From positions 1 to 46,847 of the IMG/VR virus record IMGVR_UViG_3300034068_000817: a DNA stretch of 46,847 nucleotides. One strand, written 5' to 3'. The notes below the pieces were generated by a model. The model did not search any database. It saw only the letters and a program-made list of their open reading frames with translations, and was not told the DNA's origin. Position 1 is the first letter of the stretch, and each line of letters starts with the position of its first letter. The DNA is from a virus. Shown one piece after another: positions 24,260 through 32,165 of the stretch. The position numbers and the translations under genes were made by a program.

Positions 24260-26089
24260 TTATCTCAACTCTTTTAAGTCAAATGTTCTTACACCATCAA
24301 CAGTGATACGACCATAGAAACGGTTATTTACCATTTTTTTCGCGTATCTTGTCATAATTCCTTTAATTGGTGTGAAATTAAAAGGGTTATACATTGTTGG
24401 AGTTAATTGTAATGGTACATACGGTGCGTAGATGTAACCTGTGTCTAACAATGATGTTCCTTTGTGTCCTACTAACACTGTGTTAGCTGGGAAGTAAGGG
24501 TCACGGTAAACTTGGTAACGTCCTGCTAATGTTCCAACTCTTTCAATACCCATATTGTATTGGTCTTGCTCAGGAGACGCGTTAGATACGTGGAAGTATT
24601 CTAAATCGTCAAAGATTGCAGAGATTTCAGAAGAAACAACAATCCAGTTAGCACCACCTCTTAATGTAGATTTGTGGATTTGAGCAGATAATTGGTTAAT
24701 CGCAGTAATCAATGTTTGGTTCCAATCTTTTTGAGTGTAGTTAGTCGTGTTAGCGATTCTTCTCCATCCGTTGTAATCCCATCTTAAAGTCCAAGCTGCA
24801 CCTTTACGTAAATCTCTTAAGATTTCACGGTCGATTTCAGCTGCAACTTGTTCAGATAATAAAGCTGTTAATTCAGCCTCAGCATCGATGTTGTGGAAAG
24901 CCGCAACGTCTTGAGCTAACTCAGGAGACCATTGTGCTCTTAATTTTCTTTCAGTAACAGAAACTGTAACAGAATCTAAGTCGAAAGAAACCTCACCGAT
25001 TTTATCTTCAAATTCTAATTCTTCGTAACGTCTGAAAGCTGCTTGGATAGGTGCGTTAGCTCCTGTTCCTGAGAATGCCGCTGTTGTAATAGTAACTCCT
25101 GTATAACCATCTAAAGTTCCAGCACCACATCCTGCACAAACAGGTTGTTGAGCGTCAACTTCTAAATAGATAACACCAGTACCATCACATATGTTTTTAA
25201 ATGAACCTCCGTTACCATCTGATGCCCAATTTGTGGTAGTTGTATTACCATATTGTGCAATTCCTTGACCATATTTTTGAGTAACAACTCTAAATAATAA
25301 GTTAGTAAATGTTGATGTTCCTAACTGAGTCGCAACAGTTGCGTTATTTGTGTATAATTTAAGACCTGATAAAAATTCTTCAGTATCCATTTCATGTCCA
25401 TTTGGTCCGATTAATTTTCCCTCACCTGTACTAGAGAAACCTGACATCGCTACTAATATTTTTCTAAATTCACCTGCTGTATATGCTGACGCAACTAAAC
25501 TTGAATTCGACCAAGAAACTGTTTGGCAATTAGCCGTAATTGCTGACCATCTACCTTTTGAATAATCAAATAATCCTTCAGGGTCTAAACCTGGTTCAGT
25601 CCCTTCATAGAACAAATCATAAAGATTTTTTTGGTAAGCTCCCGCTCCTGTTCCATAACCTTGGTTTGCACCATTGTTAGCTGGAGAATAGTTACCAGGA
25701 GAACCGATTGGTGCGTAATGTTCACCTGATTGGGTAGCATCTCCACCGCTATAACCTTGAATTTTAGGTACGAAGAAGAACAATTTACCGATTGGTAAGT
25801 TCATAGCTTGTACTGATACGATTTCATTCGCAAGTAATTTAGAGAATACTCTTCTTACGATAGGGAATACAACCGTTTCAAATGAACCGTTTGAACCTTC
25901 ACCTGTCGCTTCGTTTATTAAGAAAGACGCTTGGTTCTCATATAACTGAGCTACGTTTTCTCTCATGTGTCCTTTAAGACCTTCTAGGAATCCTAATTTA
26001 TCCCATTTGTTGATTGTGTCTTCTTTGATAACTTTAAGGTGTTTTAACCCGATGTTACCAACTAATCCTGATTCTAATAATGCTCCCAT
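24260..26089 (-). CDS. 23: Major capsid protein, T4 gp23-like
   Basis: 609 residues. PIVRRVFSKLLANEIVSVQ followed by AMNLPIGKLFFF (76-106) parallels T4 gp23 'MVRRAIPNLIAFDICGVQPMNSPTGQVFAL'. RKLRAQWSPELAQDVAAFHN and IDAEAELTALLSEQVAAEID (381-420) parallel its 'SRALKAEYTLELAQDLKAVHGMDADAELSGIL'. A prohead-protease site (I/L)xE|A lies at INE60|A61, the position of T4's LTE|A after residue 65, so the first 60 residues are probably removed on maturation. Residues 110-350 form an insertion with four Cys (188, 301, 318, 321). It is longer than T4 gp23 (521). No promoter motif lies before it; it is read with the scaffold gene. Confidence 0.93.
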   Translation of the reverse strand: MGALLESGLVGNIGLKHLKVIKEDTINKWDKLGFLEGLKGHMRENVAQLYENQASFLINEATGEGSNGSFETVVFPIVRRVFSKLLANEIVSVQAMNLPIGKLFFFVPKIQGYSGGDATQSGEHYAPIGSPGNYSPANNGANQGYGTGAGAYQKNLYDLFYEGTEPGLDPEGLFDYSKGRWSAITANCQTVSWSNSSLVASAYTAGEFRKILVAMSGFSSTGEGKLIGPNGHEMDTEEFLSGLKLYTNNATVATQLGTSTFTNLLFRVVTQKYGQGIAQYGNTTTTNWASDGNGGSFKNICDGTGVIYLEVDAQQPVCAGCGAGTLDGYTGVTITTAAFSGTGANAPIQAAFRRYEELEFEDKIGEVSFDLDSVTVSVTERKLRAQWSPELAQDVAAFHNIDAEAELTALLSEQVAAEIDREILRDLRKGAAWTLRWDYNGWRRIANTTNYTQKDWNQTLITAINQLSAQIHKSTLRGGANWIVVSSEISAIFDDLEYFHVSNASPEQDQYNMGIERVGTLAGRYQVYRDPYFPANTVLVGHKGTSLLDTGYIYAPYVPLQLTPTMYNPFNFTPIKGIMTRYAKKMVNNRFYGRITVDGVRTFDLKELR

Positions 26090-26125
26090 TTTTTGGTTTT
26101 TATTAATTTTAATTTATTTTTATTT

Positions 26126-27583
26126 TTATTTAATTTTTGTCATTAAATCTTTCATTCTTAAGAACTGTGGATTCTCATATGTTTTAGACTCAATTAAGTT
26201 AACTGCTCCTGTAGAAGGTGATTTTGCGATTGTTCTTTCAATTGACTCATTCATAGATTGAGATTTAGTTCCTGCGGATAATTCATTTTTAACAACTTGA
26301 TATAAATTTTTAGATTCTTTAATAGTTTCAACACCATCAAATCTTCTTAAAATGTTAATTTTTTCTTGTTTTGATGTTGAATGTTCTGTAAACAAACGTG
26401 TAGCGTAAGCTAAGTTTGAATTGAATATTGCAACCTCATTTAGTTTACTTCTAAAAACATTAAGTGCTTTTCTATACTCTTCATTTTTTTCTCTAAGGAT
26501 TTGTAATTCTGAGTTAGAAGTACTTTCTTTAATAGCTGTATTAAATTTAGAGTGAGCTCTTGGTTTTGGTAAACCACCTTTTCTGAAATTAGACCCTGAA
26601 CCTAAAGTTCTAACGGCCTCTTTTGTTTCAGATTTTTTAACAGTTGTAGGTTTTTCAGTGTATTGTTCTTTAGACTCTACTTTTTTAACCATTTTGTTTT
26701 TACCAAGTGAGCTTCCAGCATTTTCACCATCTTTATAATCAAATTTTGCTTTACCTGTACCAACAGATTTAGGAGCCTCTTTCATTTTAGTTTTGAATCC
26801 CGTTCCTTGATTAGGTTTTGCATTGTATTTGAATTTCGGACTTCCGATTCCAACTCCCTTAGGTTTGATTGTAGATTTTTTAGATTCATAAATAGATTCC
26901 TCAAATTCTTCATCTTCGTCATCCATTTCAATTTCATAAACGATTTCTTCATCGTCCATTTCATCTTCTTCGTCAAACTCATCAAAATCCATTTCGTCGT
27001 CGTTTCCAAACATTCTTTCAACAATAGATTCGATTGATTCATCATCACCATCTTCTTCTTGTTCGTCTAATTCTTCCTCATCTTCTTCGCTTTCACCAAC
27101 AATCATATACTCTTTACCAGTTTCCTCATCTTTAAGGTGAGTGTTTCCTTTGTCGTCTTTTGTTACAACAATATTATCGTCTGGTCCCATAAGTTGAAAT
27201 ACTCTAAGTACTTCTTCATCGTCAGCGTCAGTTAAATCGATGGTGTCGTCTTCGTCATCGAAGTCCATATCTTCTTCGTCATCGAAGTCCATATCTTCTT
27301 CGTCGTCCATATCATCAGTATCCATATCATCACCATCTTCGTCTGAATCATCATCACCCATATCAATATCGGCAATATCATCAGAACCCATTGGTTCATC
27401 CATTTCAACGTCATCGGTTTCAATCTCATCATCATCTTGTTCTGATAAAGATTCTTTTACTAGGTCTTTGATTTCTTGTTTCATTGTAGAAGCAAGTATT
27501 CCTTTTGCATTTTCAGCTACCGCTTCTTCCAAATTTTTCATTTGGATGATAGCCTCTTCAACTAAAGATTTTTCTTTTGCCAT
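26126..27583 (-). CDS. 22: Prohead core/scaffold protein, T4 gp22-like
   Basis: 485 residues. It sits directly upstream of the capsid gene as T4 gene 22 does. The N-terminal helix (VEEAIIQMKNLEEAVAENAK) is followed by an extremely acidic stretch (about 50-240, Asp/Glu/Met repeats such as EEDMDFDD twice). Then come a basic Gly/Lys-rich linker and a C-terminal coiled coil (LQILREKNEEYRKALNVFRS). This is the composition of scaffolds that fill the prohead and are degraded by the gp21 protease. Two late-type promoter motifs precede it and a terminator separates it from the genes upstream, so scaffold plus capsid form their own strong unit. Only position and composition support the gp22 call. Confidence 0.75.
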   Translation of the reverse strand: MAKEKSLVEEAIIQMKNLEEAVAENAKGILASTMKQEIKDLVKESLSEQDDDEIETDDVEMDEPMGSDDIADIDMGDDDSDEDGDDMDTDDMDDEEDMDFDDEEDMDFDDEDDTIDLTDADDEEVLRVFQLMGPDDNIVVTKDDKGNTHLKDEETGKEYMIVGESEEDEEELDEQEEDGDDESIESIVERMFGNDDEMDFDEFDEEDEMDDEEIVYEIEMDDEDEEFEESIYESKKSTIKPKGVGIGSPKFKYNAKPNQGTGFKTKMKEAPKSVGTGKAKFDYKDGENAGSSLGKNKMVKKVESKEQYTEKPTTVKKSETKEAVRTLGSGSNFRKGGLPKPRAHSKFNTAIKESTSNSELQILREKNEEYRKALNVFRSKLNEVAIFNSNLAYATRLFTEHSTSKQEKINILRRFDGVETIKESKNLYQVVKNELSAGTKSQSMNESIERTIAKSPSTGAVNLIESKTYENPQFLRMKDLMTKIK

Positions 27584-27597
27584 TGTTATTATATTGG

Positions 27598-27613
27598 TTT
27601 TAATATATAAATA
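27598..27613 (-). promoter_or_regulatory. Late-type promoter motif TATTTATATATTAAAA (proximal copy)
   Basis: It begins 30 bases before the scaffold ATG. It is the nearer of two copies in the 167-base gap between 27584 and 27750. Confidence 0.5.
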
Positions 27614-27660
27614 TCACCCAAAGTGAAAAAAGTTTAAATTAACTTCATTTCACGTCAGGT

Positions 27661-27679
27661 TTTTATACATTCATAAATA
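27661..27679 (-). promoter_or_regulatory. Late-type promoter motif TATTTATGAATGTATAAAA (distal copy)
   Basis: A second copy upstream of the scaffold/capsid unit, 26 bases downstream of the terminator hairpin at 27705-27729. The spacing between its TATTTAT and TAAAA parts is longer than usual. Confidence 0.4.
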
Positions 27680-27704
27680 TCATCAAAAAAATAAAAAGCA
27701 CAAA

Positions 27705-27729
27705 AAAAGAGGACATATAGTCCTCTTTT
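27705..27729 (-). terminator. Terminator GAGGAC-ATATA-GTCCTC
   Basis: AAAAGAGGAC (27705-27714) pairs with GTCCTCTTTT (27720-27729) around ATATA. It is the same hairpin as at 43595-43620. It closes the protease unit before the scaffold/capsid promoters. Confidence 0.8.
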
Positions 27730-27750
27730 AGTTAATAACAGAATTTTTGA

Positions 27751-27960
27751 TTACTCAATCACTTCGTCAATTTTACTTTCAACAATTGCGGTAATTCTCC
27801 ACTCCATTGTATAATGTTCAAAAACTTTAGTAACTTTAGCTTCAATATCGGTAGGGTTATACCCGCTAACCAATTTTTCTTCTCTTAATTTTTTAATCTT
27901 TCCTGATGCCTCATCAAGTGAGTCTAAGGTAATTTTTGCGATAAAATACTTTTCTTCCAT
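27751..27960 (-). CDS. Small hypothetical protein (69 aa) next to the prohead protease
   Basis: 69 residues with a ferredoxin-like or ACT-like beta-alpha-beta pattern: YFIAKITLDSLDEASGKIKK, then VTKVFEHYTMEWRITAIVES. It starts 14 bases after the protease stop and is followed by a terminator, so it is the last gene of the protease unit. Family and function are not recognised; the T4 order has no equivalent between genes 21 and 22. Confidence 0.6.
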   Translation of the reverse strand: MEEKYFIAKITLDSLDEASGKIKKLREEKLVSGYNPTDIEAKVTKVFEHYTMEWRITAIVESKIDEVIE

Positions 27961-27974
27961 TTTGTTTTATTTAA

Positions 27975-28700
27975 TTAATATCCCAAATAATCGTTTAATT
28001 TTTTCATTAAGTCAAGCGATTTGTTTCCGGAATCTCCAACGTGTCTTTCAACGCTCATTTTTTTCTCTTCTTCTAAGTTCTCATCGTATAGATGTTTATC
28101 CTCTTTATTTAAGAATAAGTACGCTCCCGGAGTGGATGGTGAAGATACTAAGTCAAAACAGATTAATTCAAAATCATCTTGTACTTCATTTTGTTCTCCA
28201 ATCTTTTTAAGGGAACCAACACCTCTTGATGAGATACCTAATGTAACTCCTTGTCTTAGGTAGTTTGCCGCCAAATCACCCTTTGTTGATACAATACCTC
28301 TTTCGTGGTATCCCGGTGATGTAAGTAGTTTTATCTTACCCATTAGGACATTACCTTCCCACCATATTTCAGTAATCATGTGAGCAACTCTATCTAAATC
28401 AATTAAAGATGATTCCGGGTGATTTAACTCGGATAGGGATGTACCCTTTTTAATCATTTTTTTATAGTTCTCAGCTTCTCTTTTTAATATACGTTCAGGG
28501 TATAATCTACCATTTCTATTTGGGGTATCATATTTTTGTAACACTGCATAAAATTCAAATGGTTTAGAGTGGTCTAACATTTCGCTAGATTCTCTAATTA
28601 ACGTTTCGTTACGATTATCCCTTGGGTTAACATAACCGGCGTCGTATTCAACAAGAATCCCCCTCCCTGACTCATTTGGTTGTAATATTTTTAAATTCAT
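27975..28700 (-). CDS. 21: Prohead maturation protease, T4 gp21-like
   Basis: 241 residues. After FEFYAVLQKYDTPNRNGRLY comes the family's GR-YP start. LSELNHPESS supplies the catalytic His (H94), GVTLGISSRGVGS the catalytic Ser (S157 or S158) and ELICFDLVSSPST a conserved Asp, in the order seen in gp21-type (herpesvirus-protease-like) prohead proteases. It would cut scaffold, capsid and internal proteins at (L/I)xE sites inside the prohead. It sits upstream of the scaffold gene as in T4, with its own late-type promoter. Confidence 0.9.
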   Translation of the reverse strand: MNLKILQPNESGRGILVEYDAGYVNPRDNRNETLIRESSEMLDHSKPFEFYAVLQKYDTPNRNGRLYPERILKREAENYKKMIKKGTSLSELNHPESSLIDLDRVAHMITEIWWEGNVLMGKIKLLTSPGYHERGIVSTKGDLAANYLRQGVTLGISSRGVGSLKKIGEQNEVQDDFELICFDLVSSPSTPGAYLFLNKEDKHLYDENLEEEKKMSVERHVGDSGNKSLDLMKKLNDYLGY

Positions 28701-28708
28701 CTTAAATG

Positions 28709-28723
28709 TTTTAATAATAAATA
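28709..28723 (-). promoter_or_regulatory. Late-type promoter motif TATTTATTATTAAAA
   Basis: A full match starting 23 bases before the protease ATG. It abuts the stop of the preceding 156-aa gene. Confidence 0.55.
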
Positions 28724-29194
28724 TTAAACATTATCGATTTGTAACATTTCTTCGTCGATTTTACTCTTTTTGGTTAGATAAAAATTAAAAGATTCATTAT
28801 TTAAAAAATTATCCGTAAAAATTTGGTTTGTTATTTGTTGTAAAGTTTCTTTAATTTCATTACTTTTGAAGTCAATGTCGTCTTGGTTTAAGTAGAAATT
28901 TATTTCAAGATTCATAAATGATTTTTTATTTAGGTTTAGTCCGCTGGACCTTAAATCTAAATCTACAATAAATTTGTCATTGAATATATCTTTGTTTATT
29001 GACTCGTATATTGAGTGTTTGATACTTCTACTTAGGTTAAGGACGGTCCTTGTCCAATTATCACATTCGTATATTGGTTCAACCCAAGTTTGTATGTTTA
29101 AATAGAGAGATTTAAGTTTGATTGAATCTACCGTTCCATAAACAATCTTAGCTGTTTTGAACCCGTGTAGTAGAGAAGTTTTCCCCTTTTTCAT
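28724..29194 (-). CDS. Hypothetical protein (156 aa) between portal and protease genes
   Basis: 156 residues, unknown family, mixed alpha/beta: TAKIVYGTVDSIKLKSLYLN, then CDNWTRTVLNLSRSIKHSIY, then a polar C-terminus. In T4 the small prohead-core genes 67 and 68 occupy the interval between portal (20) and protease (21), so a head-assembly role is positionally plausible but not shown by sequence. It has no late-type motif of its own; read-through from the portal unit would have to cross the bS21 gene in antisense. Confidence 0.6.
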   Translation of the reverse strand: MKKGKTSLLHGFKTAKIVYGTVDSIKLKSLYLNIQTWVEPIYECDNWTRTVLNLSRSIKHSIYESINKDIFNDKFIVDLDLRSSGLNLNKKSFMNLEINFYLNQDDIDFKSNEIKETLQQITNQIFTDNFLNNESFNFYLTKKSKIDEEMLQIDNV

Positions 29195-29288
29195 TAATTT
29201 TCATATTTTCCTGTTTATTTTTTAAAACAATAGGTGTTTTTATATGTAATGTCAAAACTTTTTTGTAAGTGGGGGATATATGTAATAT

Positions 29289-29483
29289 ATGATAATAGTA
29301 AAATTAAATAATAACATTACGATTGAGAAGGCTTTAAAACTCTATAAGAGTAAAGTAATTAAAACTCGACAAAGTTCTGAGTTATCAAAACGAAAAGAAT
29401 TTAAAAAACCATCAGTAATTAAACGTGATGGTCTTTCAAAAGCTAAGTATGTTCAGAAAAAATTTAAGTCAGACGATAATTAA
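29289..29483 (+). CDS. rpsU: Ribosomal protein bS21, phage-encoded
   Basis: 64 residues, the usual size of Bacteroidota bS21. MIIVKLNNNITIEKALKLYK, then VIKTRQSSELSKRKEFKKPS, then VIKRDGLSKAKYVQKK follows the bS21 pattern 'MIIVPVKEGENIEKALKKFKRK...ELRRRQxFxKPSVxRRxxxxKAxYxQ'. bS21 sits at the mRNA exit/anti-Shine-Dalgarno platform of the 30S subunit. In Flavobacterium bS21 has been reported to help hide the anti-SD, so a viral version could retune host translation. It is a plus-strand island in the minus-strand head region and its stop overlaps the convergent gene by 4 bases. GGGGG at 29271-29275 could be a weak SD, but at 13 bases it is far. Confidence 0.9.
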   Translation: MIIVKLNNNITIEKALKLYKSKVIKTRQSSELSKRKEFKKPSVIKRDGLSKAKYVQKKFKSDDN

Positions 29484-30199
29484 AGATTTTCTTTAAGATT
29501 TTTAAGTTTGAAGTAAGTAAGTTTGTCGTATTTTTCAGAAATTACTTTTGAGATAGTATCACCAATCCTTGTCTGCATTGTTGAATCAGTGCTAGAATTT
29601 TTCATTTCCGTTAGTTTCGTAACAACACCTTCTTTAAGTGTGTTGTATTTTTCATTTAATGTTGTGTCATCTTCGGACAATAAAGAGATTAATTCTTTTT
29701 TATCGGATTCATTCAAACCATCAATATAACTTTTAATAGTTTTATTTGCAACACTAACCATTGTCGATAACGGTAAATCAATACCTTCAGTTTTTGTTAT
29801 TGGTAATTTCCTAAGAGATTCCGCAATAACTTTTCTACTTTTGATTTTTGATTCAATAGTTAACACATCACTAGAAAATAACGTATCAATATCTGTGTAG
29901 TTATTTTCTATTTTTTTATTTCCCACCCAAGTGTTTAATTCTTTAATGTCTGATTGTTTTAATTTATTTACGGTATTCTCATAAATTTTAATACATTCAT
30001 TAATATATTCAGTACAATAAGATTCACTTAATGCCTTTGGGGAACTTAACTCATCATATAGATAAAACAATTTACTTACGTTTTTATTCTCTATTACAAG
30101 TTTCTTAAATGTTTTTAATTCTTGTTTGAAGGTATCCTTAGAATACGATTCTAATAATACATTTTCAATTTTTGATTTTAATATTCCAAAATTTGTCAT
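29480..30199 (-). CDS. Hypothetical protein (239 aa) following the portal gene
   Basis: 239 residues, highly charged and helical (FGILKSKIENVLLESYSKDT, then KKELISLLSEDDTTLNEKYN), no recognised family. It lies where T4 has the prohead core genes 67/68, directly after the portal gene, and composition fits an internal head or core protein. A late-type motif precedes its ATG by 20 bases, so it can be expressed independently of the portal. Its 3' end overlaps the stop of the convergent bS21 gene. Confidence 0.6.
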   Translation of the reverse strand: MTNFGILKSKIENVLLESYSKDTFKQELKTFKKLVIENKNVSKLFYLYDELSSPKALSESYCTEYINECIKIYENTVNKLKQSDIKELNTWVGNKKIENNYTDIDTLFSSDVLTIESKIKSRKVIAESLRKLPITKTEGIDLPLSTMVSVANKTIKSYIDGLNESDKKELISLLSEDDTTLNEKYNTLKEGVVTKLTEMKNSSTDSTMQTRIGDTISKVISEKYDKLTYFKLKNLKENL

Positions 30200-30203
30200 C
30201 TTT

Positions 30204-30219
30204 TTTTTATTTATAAATA
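30204..30219 (-). promoter_or_regulatory. Late-type promoter motif TATTTATAAATAAAAA
   Basis: It starts 20 bases before ATG 30199 and directly follows the portal stop codon. This variant also contains TATAAATA in direct orientation. Confidence 0.55.
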
Positions 30220-30220
30220 T

Positions 30221-32101
30221 CTAATCTTTTAGAAGTTTACTTAATTGAGCTTCAATATCTCCCAAAGAATTTTTTCCTTTGGATAAATCAATATATGATT
30301 CGTCTTCGGTCATCGTACTTCTCTCCACCAATATCTTTAAATTATCTCTATTAAATGATTCTGGTGTTAGTTCAGCTTCTTCTTCCGGCGCAGCGGCCTC
30401 AGGGGCTCCTCCTACCTCAGGAGCTTCACCCGGTTCAGGACCACCTAAGTCTTCCATTCCTCCACCAAAGTCTCCTCCACCTCCGAACCCTCCACCTCCT
30501 GGTGGTGGTGGTGATGATGGTAATGGACCACCGGCAGTTGCTCCGGATGTTGGGTTACCGTATAATTTATCGATATTATCAAAGATGCCTGTGTGTGTAA
30601 TTATTGTTGCCGTGTTTGTTAATTCAGCTCCGACGGCCATCTCAATTCTTTGTTGTTGTAAATCAAGTTTAATTTCTTCATCAGAAAACCCTAAAATATG
30701 TTTCTTAGCCCACGATACAGATACCGGAGCAATACCTGCAATTGCTGCAACGGCTTGTTGGTATAATGAGATTTTTTCTTTCCAAAGTTCATTCTTTAGT
30801 AAATCAGCTTGGGATGATGGATTGGTAAGTCCTAACGTAAAGTTAGATAATTCATCTTCAAACCCTAATAAGAATAAATGTATGATGGCAATTTTATTTA
30901 ATTCTGCAATCATAGATTTTTGAATCTTATTAATTGTTCTCGCAAAACGAATATCCTGTAATGATAAATTTTTACCATCACCGGCAGTTTCTTCAAACCC
31001 TAAGAATGCTTTTGGAACACGAAGTGCTGTTAATAATTTCTTTTGAATGTATTCTATATCGGCAATTTCTGCTAAATTTTGTGCACCCGGTAATGTCTCG
31101 ATTGGCATTGCTGCCGCTGGGTCTCTAACAGGGATAAAGTAATCTTGGTCGACAGCCATTTGGTTGAATCTCATATCAACATTACCTGTTTTAGCATCAA
31201 CAACTTGGTCACGTTTAAATTTGTTTGCAACACGTTGTACATATGCCTCAACATCTTTATCATCCATATTACCAACGAATACTTTAAATACACGTCTTTC
31301 CGGTGCTCTTGATGTTCTATAAATTAACATCGCATCTTCAGATAATAATAATTGTTTCCAAATACGTCTTGCTTTTTCTAACATTGACGTTCCGTATGGA
31401 AGTTTTCTATCATCACCTAATAAACGGAAGTGAGCGACTTCCCAAGAGTTAAACTCCATATCTTTTGCTTTCCACTTGAATCTTAATCCTTTGTTTTCTG
31501 CTGGTTCTTCTATGTTTGCAGATTTGGCGGCCATACCTCTTTCCAAACGTTCTATTTCAATATTTGGAAGTTGCATACAACCAACAATACCTTTGTCAGA
31601 ATCCAATTTTAAATAAACAAAATTGTCACCATATTTACAAGTATTTCTTGTCCACATAGTTAAATTTGTATTAACGTCTAATACGTTATTAAATAAATCA
31701 GATAATATAGATTTTATTCTTTTTGATTCAGAATAAATTTGTAACATATCTCCATTCTCGTCAACAGTCGTAGATTCTTCGCCATAAATGTCTAACGCCG
31801 CAGATATTTCTGGGGTGTATTCCATACTTTCATAATCATAAAATGAAGCCAAACGAGTTGGTTCATAATAAACTGCTTGGGTGTATAAATTACTTTCAAT
31901 CTTAGTCCACTGATTAGATAAGTAATATGTTTGTTGAGCTTGTAATTTTTCTTTTTCATATTCCGCTTGTGACGTTGTTTTTAATAACTCTTTTTTGTCT
32001 AGCTTATATGTTGGGTAATCCTGATTTAATAAGGAGTTTGGTCCAAATGCTTGTGAGAGTCTTTGCCAAACCGTTAAATCTGTGTTTTTATTATTTTCCA
32101 T
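30221..32101 (-). CDS. 20: Portal protein, T4 gp20-like
   Basis: 626 residues. YYEPTRLASFYDYESMEYTP and EISAALDIYGEESTT give the conserved N-terminal region of T4-type portals. TMWTRNTCKYGDNFVYLKLD, AHFRLLGDDRKLPYG and SMLEKARRIWKQLLLSEDAM continue it, with RTSRAPERRVFKVFVGNM in the centre. It forms the dodecameric vertex ring for DNA packaging and tail joining. The C-terminal 110 residues are low complexity (Pro/Gly/Ala/Glu, including a PPPPGGGG stretch), an extension T4 lacks. A late-type motif precedes it. Confidence 0.92.
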   Translation of the reverse strand: MENNKNTDLTVWQRLSQAFGPNSLLNQDYPTYKLDKKELLKTTSQAEYEKEKLQAQQTYYLSNQWTKIESNLYTQAVYYEPTRLASFYDYESMEYTPEISAALDIYGEESTTVDENGDMLQIYSESKRIKSILSDLFNNVLDVNTNLTMWTRNTCKYGDNFVYLKLDSDKGIVGCMQLPNIEIERLERGMAAKSANIEEPAENKGLRFKWKAKDMEFNSWEVAHFRLLGDDRKLPYGTSMLEKARRIWKQLLLSEDAMLIYRTSRAPERRVFKVFVGNMDDKDVEAYVQRVANKFKRDQVVDAKTGNVDMRFNQMAVDQDYFIPVRDPAAAMPIETLPGAQNLAEIADIEYIQKKLLTALRVPKAFLGFEETAGDGKNLSLQDIRFARTINKIQKSMIAELNKIAIIHLFLLGFEDELSNFTLGLTNPSSQADLLKNELWKEKISLYQQAVAAIAGIAPVSVSWAKKHILGFSDEEIKLDLQQQRIEMAVGAELTNTATIITHTGIFDNIDKLYGNPTSGATAGGPLPSSPPPPGGGGFGGGGDFGGGMEDLGGPEPGEAPEVGGAPEAAAPEEEAELTPESFNRDNLKILVERSTMTEDESYIDLSKGKNSLGDIEAQLSKLLKD

Positions 32102-32120
32102 ATTCTAAATTTAATTATAT

Positions 32121-32137
32121 TTTTACGTATATAAATA
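32121..32137 (-). promoter_or_regulatory. Late-type promoter motif TATTTATATACGTAAAA
   Basis: It starts 36 bases before the portal ATG, one of the longer spacings, and lies between the portal and Thr-Pro/Hint genes. Confidence 0.45.
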
Positions 32138-32165
32138 GTTTACTTTGTTCTAATATGACCTGTTA

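Noticed and set aside
27240-27626. Plus-strand Ser-rich open frame
   Set aside because: It is the mirror of the acidic Asp/Glu codon run of the scaffold gene and has no start context of its own.
29251-29275. Host-type promoter before rpsU
   Set aside because: CTTTTTTG at 29258-29265 lacks the TA of TAnnTTTG and there is no TTTG at the right spacing upstream.
30279-30923. Plus-strand Pro/Ser-rich open frame opposite the portal gene
   Set aside because: Shadow of the Gly/Pro-rich portal C-terminus; the minus frame has clear portal motifs.
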